A DNA stretch of 49,636 nt from a virus. The stretch's first letter is position 1; the number at the start of each line of letters is the position of its first letter. Where the stretch lies: the IMG/VR virus record IMGVR_UViG_3300046472_000117, positions 1 through 49,636 of that record; one strand, 5' to 3'. The notes under the pieces are model-generated. The model worked only from the letters and a program-made list of their open reading frames with translations. It was not told the DNA's origin and made no database searches. Both the position numbers and the translations under genes were made by a program. Below are positions 15,569 to 25,616 of this stretch, piece by piece.

Positions 15569-16036
15569 ATGGGTAAGGAGATACTCAAAAAACCAGTCAT
15601 CACCATCGATGGTACCAACCTGACTGGACGCATCAGCCAGCTTTCCATCGAGCAGCCGGACGACGAAGTTGACACGACCACGTTCGGCAGCGAATTCAAA
15701 CAAACGGACTCCGGGATGCGTGACGCCTCCATGGGCTTCACGGCGTTCCAGGACTTCGCTGCTGCGCAGGTGAACGCGGTGTTCTCGAACCTGAAGAACA
15801 CCAACAAAAAGTTCATCGTCAAGGTCCAGGTGCGGTCCGGGGAAGTCTCGGCCTCCAACCCGGTCTTCCTGATGGGTGGCAAGCTGTTCAACTACACGCC
15901 GCTCAGTGGGTCGGTCGGCGAGGCGAGCCAGACGGAACCGGCAATCAAAAATCAGACCCAGCTCGGCATCGTCGAATGCAAATCGGCGGCGGAAGTTATC
16001 GAAAAGGAAGCCGCGATTAACGCGGAACTCGTTTAA
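15569..16036 (+). CDS. Major tail tube protein
   Basis: The protein has 155 residues. It is beta-rich with the usual N-terminal pattern (TIDGTNLTGRISQLSIEQPD then DTTTFGSEFK), as in actinophage major tail subunits. It is directly followed by the chaperone genes and tape measure, the standard order. It would stack as hexameric rings to form the tail tube. Its mRNA would be abundant late in infection. Confidence 0.85.
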   Translation: MGKEILKKPVITIDGTNLTGRISQLSIEQPDDEVDTTTFGSEFKQTDSGMRDASMGFTAFQDFAAAQVNAVFSNLKNTNKKFIVKVQVRSGEVSASNPVFLMGGKLFNYTPLSGSVGEASQTEPAIKNQTQLGIVECKSAAEVIEKEAAINAELV

Positions 16037-16075
16037 CCCAACGCAACGGCCAGCGGCCAGCACAAGGAGAACCAA

Positions 16076-16510
16076 ATGGATGACTCAGTAGGTAACGGTT
16101 TGAAAGCCACACAAAAGGGCGATCTCCCTATCGGGACGGTCGAGGGCATTCTGAAGGCTGCCCCGGCCGACCTGATTGAGGAGGTACTTGCGATCCCGGA
16201 GTGGGGCTGTTCGGTTAAGGTCAAGTCTTTCACGGGTATGCAGAGTGCTGCCGTGAAGGAAAAGAGCCTTGCCCTCAAAGGTGAAAACACGGAGGTCGCC
16301 TGGGCCGAGATGGAGATTTCGCAATTCCAGATGGGTGTAGTCGAACCGTTCTTCACCGAAGACCAGGTGCGTGAGCTTTACGCAACGTCTGGACGAGGGT
16401 TCCAGCGGGTCATCAACTGGCTGGACGAGAAGGGGAATGTAGATAAGGAGGCTCTCGCCAAGGCGAGGGACGAATTTCGAACAAACTCCGACGAGTCAGC
16501 TCAGGTTTGA
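16076..16510 (+). CDS. Tail assembly chaperone, short form (gpG-like)
   Basis: The protein has 144 residues with ribosome site AAGGAG. It lies between major tail protein and tape measure, where the gpG-like chaperone always sits. It would coat the tape measure during tail assembly. A longer form is made by frameshifting near 16475 (see the next entry). The zero-frame end after Phe134 (RTNSDESAQV) is short. Confidence 0.8.
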   Translation: MDDSVGNGLKATQKGDLPIGTVEGILKAAPADLIEEVLAIPEWGCSVKVKSFTGMQSAAVKEKSLALKGENTEVAWAEMEISQFQMGVVEPFFTEDQVRELYATSGRGFQRVINWLDEKGNVDKEALAKARDEFRTNSDESAQV

Positions 16511-16649
16511 GTACATCCTCGCACTTGACATGAATAGATCGCACGCCGAGTTGCTTGCAACGTTCTCCTCCCAGGAGATAGCAACTTGGCGTGCGTTCTA
16601 TGAAATCAAAAGCGAAGAGGACCAGATCGCAAGAGCGGAAGGGTCTTAG
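16076..16649 (+). CDS. Tail assembly chaperone, frameshifted long form (gpG-T-like)
   Basis: A second frame, offset +1 from gpG, is open from 16443 to the stop at 16647-16649, three bases before the tape measure start. It encodes RFEYILALDMNRSHAELLATF, then EIATWRAFYEIKSEEDQ, the usual T-extension pattern, and has no start codon with a ribosome site. The best site is TTT CGA at 16475-16480: tRNA-Phe can slip from TTT to TTC, and the A-site CGA codon is often slow. Fusion there gives 190 residues. A -2 slip would reach the same frame and cannot be excluded. Confidence 0.75.
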
Positions 16650-16651
16650 AG

Positions 16652-19600
16652 ATGCAACCAGCAGCAATGCTCGCAGTGGTGGTGAAGGCTCAGGGAATAG
16701 CCTCTACCAACGCACAGCTAAAATCAGTACAGGCCAACCTCCAGAAGGTTGACGCCGAGGGTATCGCTGCTGGAAAATCGATGCAGAAGTCCGGCGCTAT
16801 GATGACGTCGGCTGGCAAGAAGATGACTAAGGCGGTCACACTGCCCATTCTTGCCATCGGGGCTGCGTCTGCTGATATGGCCCTTAACTTTGGACGGGAC
16901 ATGAACCTAATCCAAACACAGGCAGGCGCATCGGCCAAGGAAACGGCTTACCTGAAGAAAGAAGTACTCGGTCTAGCGGGCGCTACCAAGTTTGGACCTG
17001 ACGAGCTTGCCAAGGCTCTGTTCCGTGTAAGGTCCGCAGGATTCAAGGGTGCTAAGGGGCTGGCCATCATGCGAGAGGGGGCAAACCTGGCCACCCTAGG
17101 TAACTCTGATCTGGAGATGACAACCAAAGCTCTGACGGGCGCAGCCAAGTCTCTAGGTCTAGAGGGTGGTAAGGCATTCAAGCACTTGGCAGCAGAAATG
17201 AATGCCACGGTAGGTACTGGCGATATGCGCATGGAAGAACTCCAGTCTGCGCTGTCAACGGGTGTACTACCAGCCTTTGTAGCTGCCGGGCTTGGCATGC
17301 GTGACTATGCGTCTGCCCTGACGGTCATGACTGACCGCAACGTGCCAGCGCAGATAGCTTCCACACGCCTAAGGACAGCGGTCACCATGTTGGTACCACA
17401 TACTAAAAAGGCTGAAGAAGCTCTGGGCGGTATTGGCATCAAGTCAGAAGCACTTGCTAACATCATGCGCAAACAAGGTTTGCCACAGGCCATCGCTTAC
17501 CTGGCAGAACACTTGGACAAGCTGTCTGCCAACAAGGCGAACCGAGTTCAGATCGAAGCGTTCGGTGGTGCCAAATCAAGTGCGACCATTGAGATGCTCG
17601 TGCAGAACTACGAAGAACTCTTTGAAAAAGAAAAGCTGGTTGGAAAGGGCATAGGCAAGTACAACAGCGAGATCGCGGCGGCAGAACGCAATCCATTGGT
17701 CCAACTTCAAAAAGCGTGGAGCGGCATAGAGGGCGACCTGATCAAGATCGGTGAAGTGGTCCTGCCGATTGTCGTCCCTGCCTTGCTCCACACCGCTACG
17801 GCCATCGGCGATGTAATCGACAAGTTCAAAACCCTCAACCCACACACCCAGAAAACGATTGTCTACATTGCTCTCTTGGTCGCAGCCATCGGTCCTCTGC
17901 TTAGGATCTGGGGCTTCCTGACGACGCAGGCTGGCGCACTGATGATCATGCTGAGCAAACTTGGCGGTACCTACACCGCCGACGCTGCGGCAGCTACTGA
18001 GGCAGCGGCTGCGAATGCTGAGCTTGCTGCAAGCCTGACGGGTGTAGCAGGGGCACAAAAGGAGTTACTGATCGCGAACGCTTCGGGCACGGTCACGAGC
18101 ACGGTGCCCATTGCAGCTAGCACGGCTGCTAGCGGCGCAGGCGTGGCAGAGGGGGCAGGGCTAGGGGTAGCCGCCAAATCGGCCGCAGGCTCCTTTGCAG
18201 CGGGCCTAGGGAGGATGCTACCGGGTGCTCTGGCCATAGTCGGCATCGGCAACATAGTCGCCTCGGCAGTTCAGGGCAACCAGAAAGCGGCCATCTACAA
18301 AGCAGGCGGAGCGGCAGCCGGTGCTTTGGTGGGCGGAATCGTTGGTGGTGTACCTGGCGCTATGGCAGGTTCTGGCATCGGTTCAATCATGGGCGGTCTG
18401 CTAGAGAGCTTGATCAGCGGCAAAAAACTTAGCCCTATTCAGGAACAGATTCAAAGACAGGCCAACCATGCCGCCGATGCCATACGTAACCAGCGCGATG
18501 CTGTGAAGGGTTTGCATCAGGCCGAAAACAATATGTCTGCCGCCAACAAACGGCACCACGAGTCCACCGAACACGTGACGATGGCCCATAAGCATCTGAA
18601 CGAGGCCATCCACAAGTTTGGTCCAGCGTCAGAGCCCGCTCGCAGAGCGATGCACGAACTGACTATACTCGAACACCGCAACGCTCTTGCCGCCAAGGGT
18701 GTTGAACACGCTCATCGTCTGAGCGGCCATCAGCTTAAGCTCTACCGACACGAAACCATGGAAGCTGTCCATGCGGAGAAGGCTCGTTTGCCTGCCATCG
18801 ACGCCGACATCAAGCATCTAAATAAGAAGGTGACTCAGGAAGAAAAGGCCGGACACGAAGGCAAGAATTACTGGAAGCTAATGCATGAAGTCACAGGAAA
18901 GGAAAAGATCGATGGAAAGATTCGCGCCAACATCCAAAAGGAAATCGCAGAAGCAGCCAAGGTCAGCGGGCAAAAGTTTGCAGACTCGCTCCGTCACATC
19001 TCGACCGACCAGGCTTCTCTGGGTAAACACTTTCATGGTATTGTCATTGGGGCTCACCATGTAAGAGATTCGATGGAAGAATATGCCACACGCGGTGCTT
19101 TGGCAAACAAGCATTTCGCGGCGTCGGCATACAAAGGACAAGAACTGTTCCGGGAAGATGCTCGTAAAATCAGTGAAGCATCGGGCATCGCAGCAGATCG
19201 CATCGAACACAGACTAGCCAAAGCACTTGTGAAGATGGGTGTGTCGGCCGTCCAGTTCGGCGTCAAAGATGGCAAGACAGGCAAGGCCGGTGCCATTGAA
19301 CATAAGCAGCATAAGCAGACAGGCGGCATGGTCGTCCCTGGCAATACTGTCGGTGACAAGGTGGCCATGACGGCAATGGTTGAGCCGCATGAGATTGTTC
19401 ATGTACTAAACAGCCGTGCATCGCGTGACATGCGCAAGCTTGGCGCGCTTGAATCTATCAACCATAATCGCCCACGCTTCCAGAAGGGCGGCACGATGAG
19501 CGGCGGAGTCTGGCGTGGCATAAGCTCTGCCGGTGTACACCCTGGCGCTAGGGAGGCTGCCGAAGCAGTGATGGCACACTTCTCGGGGCTGGAAGCTACC

Positions 19601-21931
19601 AGCACCACAGGCGGCACACACGCATCCGGTTCATACCATTACCTCGGCGAGGCTGTCGACGTTGGTGGTGGGTCCAGGGCGGAAGAATTCGCAGCCGCCG
19701 AATGGATCAAGAAAAGCGGTCTGTTCCGGTCACTGGTCGAGGGCATCCACAATCCGAACCTGTCAGTGTCGGCTGGCAAGATGGTGCCACCTAGCTTCTA
19801 CTCTGAAGTGTGGGCTGACCACCTTACCCATATCCACCTGGCTGTAGCCGGTGCCGTTGGTGAATTCATGGGTGCGGCTATGGCCCAACCCAATCTGCTT
19901 AGCGACCTGGAAATCACAGGACCCGATGGTGGATTCAAGAGCTTGGCTCAGGGTGCTGCCAACAAACAGACTGACGCTGCTAACAAGTACCTGAAAGCAC
20001 ATGCGCCGAAAGGTGGGAAAGGTGGCGGAGGCGGAGCATTGCCTGGCGTCAGCTTGAAGGGTGTCAGCGGGTCAGTGGCTGCACAAGCCGCACAGATTGT
20101 CAAACGTACACACGCTGAATACATACCTACCCTGGCACTGTTCGAGGCCTTGTGGGCAGAGAGCAGCATGGGTGCGTCTGCACCTGGCAACGTACTTCAG
20201 GGGCTTGGCACTGGCGGCGCACCGATCATGGACGCAGCCAGTGAGATCAGTGGGTTCCTAACAGGCCACCCGACCTGGACGGGTACCAGCGCCATAGGTG
20301 CGCACAGGTCTAATCCTGAACTACCAGCCAACGCTATTGCCCAGCTAGTGCAGGCGTCAGGTGTAGGTGAAGGTAACGAAGGACGAGCCAACTACCTACA
20401 GCAGAAGGGTGCTGCCCTGGCCACGATGCGTCAGTTCGGTTTGTTCACAGGTGGAGCCGGTGCCAGTACCAGCATGTTGATGAAAAAAGGCGGCAAAGAG
20501 CCGTCATTCACCAAGAGCATCAAACAGATTCTGAAAGGTGTAAAGGGCAACAAACATCCTGCGAAATACAAAGGTGCCCTCAAAAAGCTGGCACGACACA
20601 TTGAAGGTGTGGGGCTTGATCCTAAACGGCTAGACCAGATGAACAACGTGTCAAAGGATGCAGAAAAATTCGCAGAATACGCTGGCAACGCTTCCAGCCT
20701 TACCACGCAGGATGAAGAAGGCAATAGCATCCAGGGCATCTTCCAGCACCGCACCGAGGGCGAATGGCTGAACGATCAGCTTAACTCACTCATGACATTG
20801 CGCCGCGAAGTGATCAAGGCACACGGCGTCATTGAAAAGAACTACATACCACAGGTCCACAAACTACTCTTGGGTTCACGCCATCGTCTGCGTGAGGTAG
20901 AAGCGGCCATCCGCAAAGCCGAACAGGAAAAGAAGGACCTGGAAAAGAAGATCACTGAAATCAACAAATCGCAGAACGAGACACAGCATAAAATCGAAAA
21001 AGAAATTAACACGATGGAGCACTCCATCGCCGAAGCGCGTCGTCAGCCTTCACCCAAAGGCAAAGCCGCCAAAAAAGCACAGCAGGATAGGATCAACACG
21101 ATGGAGGCTCAGCTCGAAGCCAAAAAGGTTGCACTGTCACATTCGGGTGCGGGCAGCACTGCCGAAATCAAAAAGATCCACGAAGAAATCAAAAAGATTG
21201 AAAAAGACCAAAGCGCTCGTGGTCGTGTACAGAACGCACTGTCTGGCAGCATCATCCCGGCATTTGAAACTAAACAGACTAGCTTGACCGAAACGATGGC
21301 TGGCCTGTTCGGAGAAGGCGGGGAAGTTAAGAAAAAGAGTTTCATGGGCCTCCAACAAATACAGGGGCTAGGAGGCTCGTTGCAAACAATCCAGGGCATA
21401 CCGCCCATTGGCACGCTTGGTGGCGAAGTCCTTACAGTGCAGGCCCGCCTACAACAGATAGGTGAAGAAGCCAAGAAAACACCACAGCCTGCCGGACCAT
21501 CGGAATCGGCTGAAGAAATCGCATCGCTTGAACACGAAAACGCTGAAGTGTGGCGCAAGCGCAATCTCGTATCCGAATCTGCGCTTAAGGTACTGCGCCA
21601 ATTCCCGTCTGTTCAAGCCATCGCGGCTGCGCCGTTCGCTGGCTCGTTTGCTAAGGGTGGCGTCATGATGGCTGAAGTAGGCGAGAAGGGTCGCGAGGTC
21701 ATTGCTGCACCGCAGGGTTCACGTGTGGTATCCAAGACAGACGTGGACAGATCTCTGCGTGGTGGCGCACCCGACTTTAATTTCGAAGAGGTACATTTCC
21801 ACGAGGCAGAGGGCAAGGTCACTGGCCGTGTTAATGGAAGAGAGTTTGAGAAGGATGTCAAAGACGTTACCCGCAAGGAAGCCAAGGGAGCCGCTAAGCC
21901 TTCTCCCGGTTCTAAGAGGAGGAGGAAATAG
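16652..21931 (+). CDS. Tape measure protein with M15-like peptidase and transglycosylase-like domains
   Basis: The protein has 1759 residues. It sets tail length and is ejected ahead of DNA. Residues ~60-400 resemble the TP901-type tape measure region (AGATKFGPDELAKALFRVRS). Hydrophobic, Ala/Gly-rich stretches occur near 400-600. Residues ~955-1070 look like an M15-type zinc peptidase: SGSYHYLGEAVDVG with the first metal His near 996 and HIHLAV (His1060, His1062). Residues ~1145-1260 resemble a lytic transglycosylase (ALFEALWAESSMG, candidate catalytic Glu1170). Residues ~1390-1560 form a long charged coiled coil. The C-terminus repeats a GEKGREVIAAPQGSRVVSK motif common in tape measures. The wall-degrading domains would help the DNA cross the cell wall. 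The last base overlaps the next GTG start. Confidence 0.9.
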   Translation: MQPAAMLAVVVKAQGIASTNAQLKSVQANLQKVDAEGIAAGKSMQKSGAMMTSAGKKMTKAVTLPILAIGAASADMALNFGRDMNLIQTQAGASAKETAYLKKEVLGLAGATKFGPDELAKALFRVRSAGFKGAKGLAIMREGANLATLGNSDLEMTTKALTGAAKSLGLEGGKAFKHLAAEMNATVGTGDMRMEELQSALSTGVLPAFVAAGLGMRDYASALTVMTDRNVPAQIASTRLRTAVTMLVPHTKKAEEALGGIGIKSEALANIMRKQGLPQAIAYLAEHLDKLSANKANRVQIEAFGGAKSSATIEMLVQNYEELFEKEKLVGKGIGKYNSEIAAAERNPLVQLQKAWSGIEGDLIKIGEVVLPIVVPALLHTATAIGDVIDKFKTLNPHTQKTIVYIALLVAAIGPLLRIWGFLTTQAGALMIMLSKLGGTYTADAAAATEAAAANAELAASLTGVAGAQKELLIANASGTVTSTVPIAASTAASGAGVAEGAGLGVAAKSAAGSFAAGLGRMLPGALAIVGIGNIVASAVQGNQKAAIYKAGGAAAGALVGGIVGGVPGAMAGSGIGSIMGGLLESLISGKKLSPIQEQIQRQANHAADAIRNQRDAVKGLHQAENNMSAANKRHHESTEHVTMAHKHLNEAIHKFGPASEPARRAMHELTILEHRNALAAKGVEHAHRLSGHQLKLYRHETMEAVHAEKARLPAIDADIKHLNKKVTQEEKAGHEGKNYWKLMHEVTGKEKIDGKIRANIQKEIAEAAKVSGQKFADSLRHISTDQASLGKHFHGIVIGAHHVRDSMEEYATRGALANKHFAASAYKGQELFREDARKISEASGIAADRIEHRLAKALVKMGVSAVQFGVKDGKTGKAGAIEHKQHKQTGGMVVPGNTVGDKVAMTAMVEPHEIVHVLNSRASRDMRKLGALESINHNRPRFQKGGTMSGGVWRGISSAGVHPGAREAAEAVMAHFSGLEATSTTGGTHASGSYHYLGEAVDVGGGSRAEEFAAAEWIKKSGLFRSLVEGIHNPNLSVSAGKMVPPSFYSEVWADHLTHIHLAVAGAVGEFMGAAMAQPNLLSDLEITGPDGGFKSLAQGAANKQTDAANKYLKAHAPKGGKGGGGGALPGVSLKGVSGSVAAQAAQIVKRTHAEYIPTLALFEALWAESSMGASAPGNVLQGLGTGGAPIMDAASEISGFLTGHPTWTGTSAIGAHRSNPELPANAIAQLVQASGVGEGNEGRANYLQQKGAALATMRQFGLFTGGAGASTSMLMKKGGKEPSFTKSIKQILKGVKGNKHPAKYKGALKKLARHIEGVGLDPKRLDQMNNVSKDAEKFAEYAGNASSLTTQDEEGNSIQGIFQHRTEGEWLNDQLNSLMTLRREVIKAHGVIEKNYIPQVHKLLLGSRHRLREVEAAIRKAEQEKKDLEKKITEINKSQNETQHKIEKEINTMEHSIAEARRQPSPKGKAAKKAQQDRINTMEAQLEAKKVALSHSGAGSTAEIKKIHEEIKKIEKDQSARGRVQNALSGSIIPAFETKQTSLTETMAGLFGEGGEVKKKSFMGLQQIQGLGGSLQTIQGIPPIGTLGGEVLTVQARLQQIGEEAKKTPQPAGPSESAEEIASLEHENAEVWRKRNLVSESALKVLRQFPSVQAIAAAPFAGSFAKGGVMMAEVGEKGREVIAAPQGSRVVSKTDVDRSLRGGAPDFNFEEVHFHEAEGKVTGRVNGREFEKDVKDVTRKEAKGAAKPSPGSKRRRK

Positions 21932-23856
21932 TGGAGACCATTGTTGGCGATCCCGCAGCGTTCATTTCAAATCGTGTTGAATTAGAGCTGGACAAACTTG
22001 GCATCAACGTAAGGGGTGAGCCCGATTGGGGCGACTCTGAGATGGAGCTCTTTCTTATCCGGCAAGCGCTCGGCGAAGTACCTGCTGACAGACATCCGCC
22101 TAATCGTGAGGTCCAGCTACAGCTAATGGTGGCCCAGAAGGGTGCTGTCAGCTTGGCTGAAGCTGCTATGCGCTTGCAGCAGAAGGTGGGCACATGGCAA
22201 CGAGAGAATGGGTTTGTACGACGAGACTTTGATTCCAAAGGTGGGTTCTCGACCTCTGTCGCCACACAGGTGTACGGCGCTGCTCTTGGCGGTATAGGGG
22301 GCTGGATGATGGCGCACAGGCAGAAGGCACCAGATGTAACACTCAACTTGGTAACAGGTCCATACTTCTACGGTGTCAAACCCATTACGAGCGGAGAATT
22401 CAAAGCAGAAAACGCAAGCAAGCTGTATTGGGAATTGGATGAAGTTAGTGGTTCGGCTCCTGGCTTGATTCGGGTGGCCATCAAAAACGAAGATGCCAAA
22501 GACTGGAATGGCTTGCTTCACAGCATTGAGTCTAGATACTTGGCACCTGAAGGCACGCGCACCACCACAGCCGATTCGTTCTACGAGTGTGAGAAACTTA
22601 CTCTGTGGGGCGGTTCGACCGTGGTGGAAAAAACAGAAACGTCAAGCGGCAAAGCTGTGGAGAATGCAGCATTGTCAAATGGGTTCATTCAGGTACTGTC
22701 TTCAAAAATAGCTGGCGTAGGCGACATGACCCACACTGGCCCGCGTCGTGTATGGATGCGTGTGTTTGACTATGGGTTTGTAGCTGAAAACATTGAACTC
22801 AAGTTGGAATGGCGTGCGCTCGGTTCTGCCAGGTGGTCTTCCAATAGGGCCGTTAGGGTAGCCGTAACAGGAGAAGCATATTCAAAGATTGACCTCGGGG
22901 AAGTGCGTCCCGAAACAGCCATCCTCGGGGAACAGCGCTGGGAATGGCGCTTGCTTGCGCGAGCACGCAATGGTGCGGGCAAAATTCGTATGGATATTGT
23001 GGCCTTGCTTACGACAGAGCAGTATCTAGCTCTGGCCACTGTGCCTAACTCTTCAAGTGTCATCGCCGATAAACAGGTTGCCAAATCTCCCACCAAAGTT
23101 ATAGACGGAGCAGGGGCAGGACTGAAAGTGGCTTGGACCAATCCGGAAAATGCCAAAGCGTCAGACAATGCGTATGCGACGGCCAAACTCAAAGAAGGAG
23201 AAAAGACCCACTGGCTTGAGGCTAGCAAATTCGGGTTCGCCATTCCCGGCACAGCAACCATCCTAGGCATTGTGTTTGAAGTTGAGCGTAGTGCAAGTGT
23301 CGAAGAAGGTATAACTGATTACTTCGCTTGTCTAATCGCAGGAGGGGCGATCAGGCTGGAAACGGATAAGGCATCATTTGGGAACTGGCCTACGGTAGAT
23401 GTGTACAAAGCGTATGGAAGTGCCACGGACCTATGGGGAGTATCCTCACGTACCCCTGCTGAAATCAACGAAGAAACGTTTGGCTTCGCACTTGTCGCCG
23501 AGCATTACTTTGGCACAGGAGGCGGTGAATTTACAGCATCGGTTGACCATATCAAATGCACTGTGTATTACTCTGAATCGGTGGACGACAACAAAGTGTG
23601 CTTCGCCACACGGTCCGCTGAGCTTAGGAGTGATGGTGTGTTCCGTCAACATCTTACCGACGAAGTGTGGGGGCATGGTGTTCCTGACGGGTTCTTGCCT
23701 TATGCTCCTCCGTCGGGACTCGAGGAACGTGCTGCTCGTGGCATCATCATCCCCAGCCAGGGCAACCACCAAACGACGCCCGACACTGGTTTGCACAAAC
23801 TGAGCGCCGTAGTTCACTACTTCCCCGGCTACCACTTTACGTCCGAGGCTGAATAG
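21931..23856 (+). CDS. Minor tail protein, distal-tail region
   Basis: The protein has 641 residues from GTG 21931, coupled to the tape measure gene. It is the first gene after the tape measure, the place of the distal tail protein in siphoviruses. It is beta-rich, with paired Trp-containing strands (IELKLEWRALGSARWSS, then GEQRWEWRLLARARNG) suggesting carbohydrate-binding-like or jelly-roll domains. The length exceeds a minimal Dit, so an extra domain is likely. Function is assigned by position. Confidence 0.7.
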   Translation: METIVGDPAAFISNRVELELDKLGINVRGEPDWGDSEMELFLIRQALGEVPADRHPPNREVQLQLMVAQKGAVSLAEAAMRLQQKVGTWQRENGFVRRDFDSKGGFSTSVATQVYGAALGGIGGWMMAHRQKAPDVTLNLVTGPYFYGVKPITSGEFKAENASKLYWELDEVSGSAPGLIRVAIKNEDAKDWNGLLHSIESRYLAPEGTRTTTADSFYECEKLTLWGGSTVVEKTETSSGKAVENAALSNGFIQVLSSKIAGVGDMTHTGPRRVWMRVFDYGFVAENIELKLEWRALGSARWSSNRAVRVAVTGEAYSKIDLGEVRPETAILGEQRWEWRLLARARNGAGKIRMDIVALLTTEQYLALATVPNSSSVIADKQVAKSPTKVIDGAGAGLKVAWTNPENAKASDNAYATAKLKEGEKTHWLEASKFGFAIPGTATILGIVFEVERSASVEEGITDYFACLIAGGAIRLETDKASFGNWPTVDVYKAYGSATDLWGVSSRTPAEINEETFGFALVAEHYFGTGGGEFTASVDHIKCTVYYSESVDDNKVCFATRSAELRSDGVFRQHLTDEVWGHGVPDGFLPYAPPSGLEERAARGIIIPSQGNHQTTPDTGLHKLSAVVHYFPGYHFTSEAE

Positions 23857-25616
23857 TGGCGGGCAAACTTGAAAGCGGGACGTTAGGGTCCGGCACCCTT
23901 GGTGAACCACTTGCGGTCATCGTTGAACCGGAAGACGTTGCACCCCATGCTTCTGTCACAGCCGAGTTCCCGCCAGACAAGTTGGCCATACGAATTGATT
24001 CACCGTATGGCGGGTCTGCTCGATGGGCAGAAGATGAGGGCTCTCCCGACAACGTACTGTCGGACATAGAGTTTTCAGATGAGATCCCCGGCGGATACAA
24101 AGAAGCCAGCGGCACCCTTGCTCGTAACCCGCGTGATGACTACCGCGACCTAGATTCATACAGCGACATCAACATCTATCAGCCGGGTGTGGAGTCTGTG
24201 TGGCAGGGGTCTCTTGACAAGGGGCCGAAAGTAACTGGCGACCAGGTGTCTATCTCACCGGCTGCGTTGGGATACCAATACATTCTTGAGGATGACAATG
24301 CCGCACAGGTTGGGTTCATCAGTAGTGACCTAGGTAAGTGGGGAGACCCGTCTTCCGAACGACGTCGTATCTTGGCCTCTGAAAATGTTAGACCGAATGG
24401 CACTATCGGCGTAGGATTTAGAGACGCTGGGGCTGCGTTGGCTGGGATACTGTTCATATACGAACGCCTAGCCAAAGGGTACATGGGTGGTGAGAAGTGG
24501 TTCTACGGTGACGGGATTGACATTGGGAAGCTGCTGTACAACTTCACAGGTACGGGCTTTGACGAAGCGTGGACTGACCTTGCTGCTCTGTGTGTTGATG
24601 ACCTATACTCAGGAGCCTCGGCTTTTATTCAAAGTCTGGATTACAACGGGGTCACTACACCTGAACAGGTCATTGATGCCTTCTCTAGTGGCTACGGATA
24701 CAAGTACGCCATCTTCTCAACGTGGCGCAATCAGGGCGAAGCTGAAATAGATCCGTATGGTGGCATTCACTCATGGGACGTTCCCAAAGTGCTTGGCAAA
24801 CATGGCATCGCTCCCGTGGGTGTGTGGCCGAACGTCGGGCTGCCTGTCAAGCCCATGATTGAATACTTGATCAAACACTTTGCCCAGCCGCTAACCATTG
24901 ATCCTGATTTCATTGATGATGATGGATACGCTGTGGCTGATGCTTGGTACGGGGAGCCGTCGCCGCTATCTACCATCCTCAACGAGATTACCAAACTCGG
25001 TTTGTATGATTGGTTCGTCTACTTCGGTAAGCGGCTTGAGTACCGTAAACCCGGAACGTATGGCAGGTTCTGGAAGGCATACACAGCCCCAAGTGATCTG
25101 AACGAGCTTGGGGAAGACAGCCAGCGGCTATGGCGCAAAATCACAGTGCGGTACCAGGACGCCGATGGTTCCACCCGGTTGATTGGTCCTCCTGGCTCTG
25201 GCAACCGTATTGAATCAACCGAACTTGAAATCACAGACCCAGAACACCCGGCAGTAAAGGCTGGCCGCACCCGCCGCGACTTGCTAGACCTGCAAGGAAT
25301 TCACACATCAGAAACGGCGCTGTCGGTTGGCGTCAGGTTCCTCGAAGAAGCAAACCTGCTCAACCGCTCTGGGTCTGCCACGTTGTCTGGGTACGTTCTT
25401 GATGACTACGGGCTGTGGAGGCCAGCCGCGCAGGTCAAGTCAGGTGACTACGTAAGTTTCGTAGACGCTGCGGATACCAGCTACCGCAAGATAGTTGGGA
25501 AACAATATCAGCACGCAAGTCGAGCTTCAGCAATTGACCTAGACGCTCCTCCGTCAGGGTTGGAAGCATTGCTTGAGCGTTTGCAAGCCGGGCTAATTGA
25601 AGCGGGGGTGAATTGA
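23856..25616 (+). CDS. Tail protein, ReqiPepy6 Gp37-like
   Basis: The protein has 586 residues from GTG 23856, overlapping the previous stop. It opens with a GTLGSGTLGEP stretch like that of the small protein at 9761. Residues ~40-110 (DSPYGGSARWAEDEG, then DIEFSDEIPGGYKEAS) and the later organisation match the Gp37-like tail proteins of actinophages, usually placed at the tail tip as a baseplate or Tal-like component (family knowledge). It is the last structural gene before lysis. No separate tail fibre gene follows. Confidence 0.75.
   Translation: MAGKLESGTLGSGTLGEPLAVIVEPEDVAPHASVTAEFPPDKLAIRIDSPYGGSARWAEDEGSPDNVLSDIEFSDEIPGGYKEASGTLARNPRDDYRDLDSYSDINIYQPGVESVWQGSLDKGPKVTGDQVSISPAALGYQYILEDDNAAQVGFISSDLGKWGDPSSERRRILASENVRPNGTIGVGFRDAGAALAGILFIYERLAKGYMGGEKWFYGDGIDIGKLLYNFTGTGFDEAWTDLAALCVDDLYSGASAFIQSLDYNGVTTPEQVIDAFSSGYGYKYAIFSTWRNQGEAEIDPYGGIHSWDVPKVLGKHGIAPVGVWPNVGLPVKPMIEYLIKHFAQPLTIDPDFIDDDGYAVADAWYGEPSPLSTILNEITKLGLYDWFVYFGKRLEYRKPGTYGRFWKAYTAPSDLNELGEDSQRLWRKITVRYQDADGSTRLIGPPGSGNRIESTELEITDPEHPAVKAGRTRRDLLDLQGIHTSETALSVGVRFLEEANLLNRSGSATLSGYVLDDYGLWRPAAQVKSGDYVSFVDAADTSYRKIVGKQYQHASRASAIDLDAPPSGLEALLERLQAGLIEAGVN

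Noticed and set aside
21000-21250. Separate coiled-coil gene at the end of the tape measure
   Set aside because: The lysine/glutamate-rich stretch is in frame with the rest, and no internal ribosome site supports a new start.
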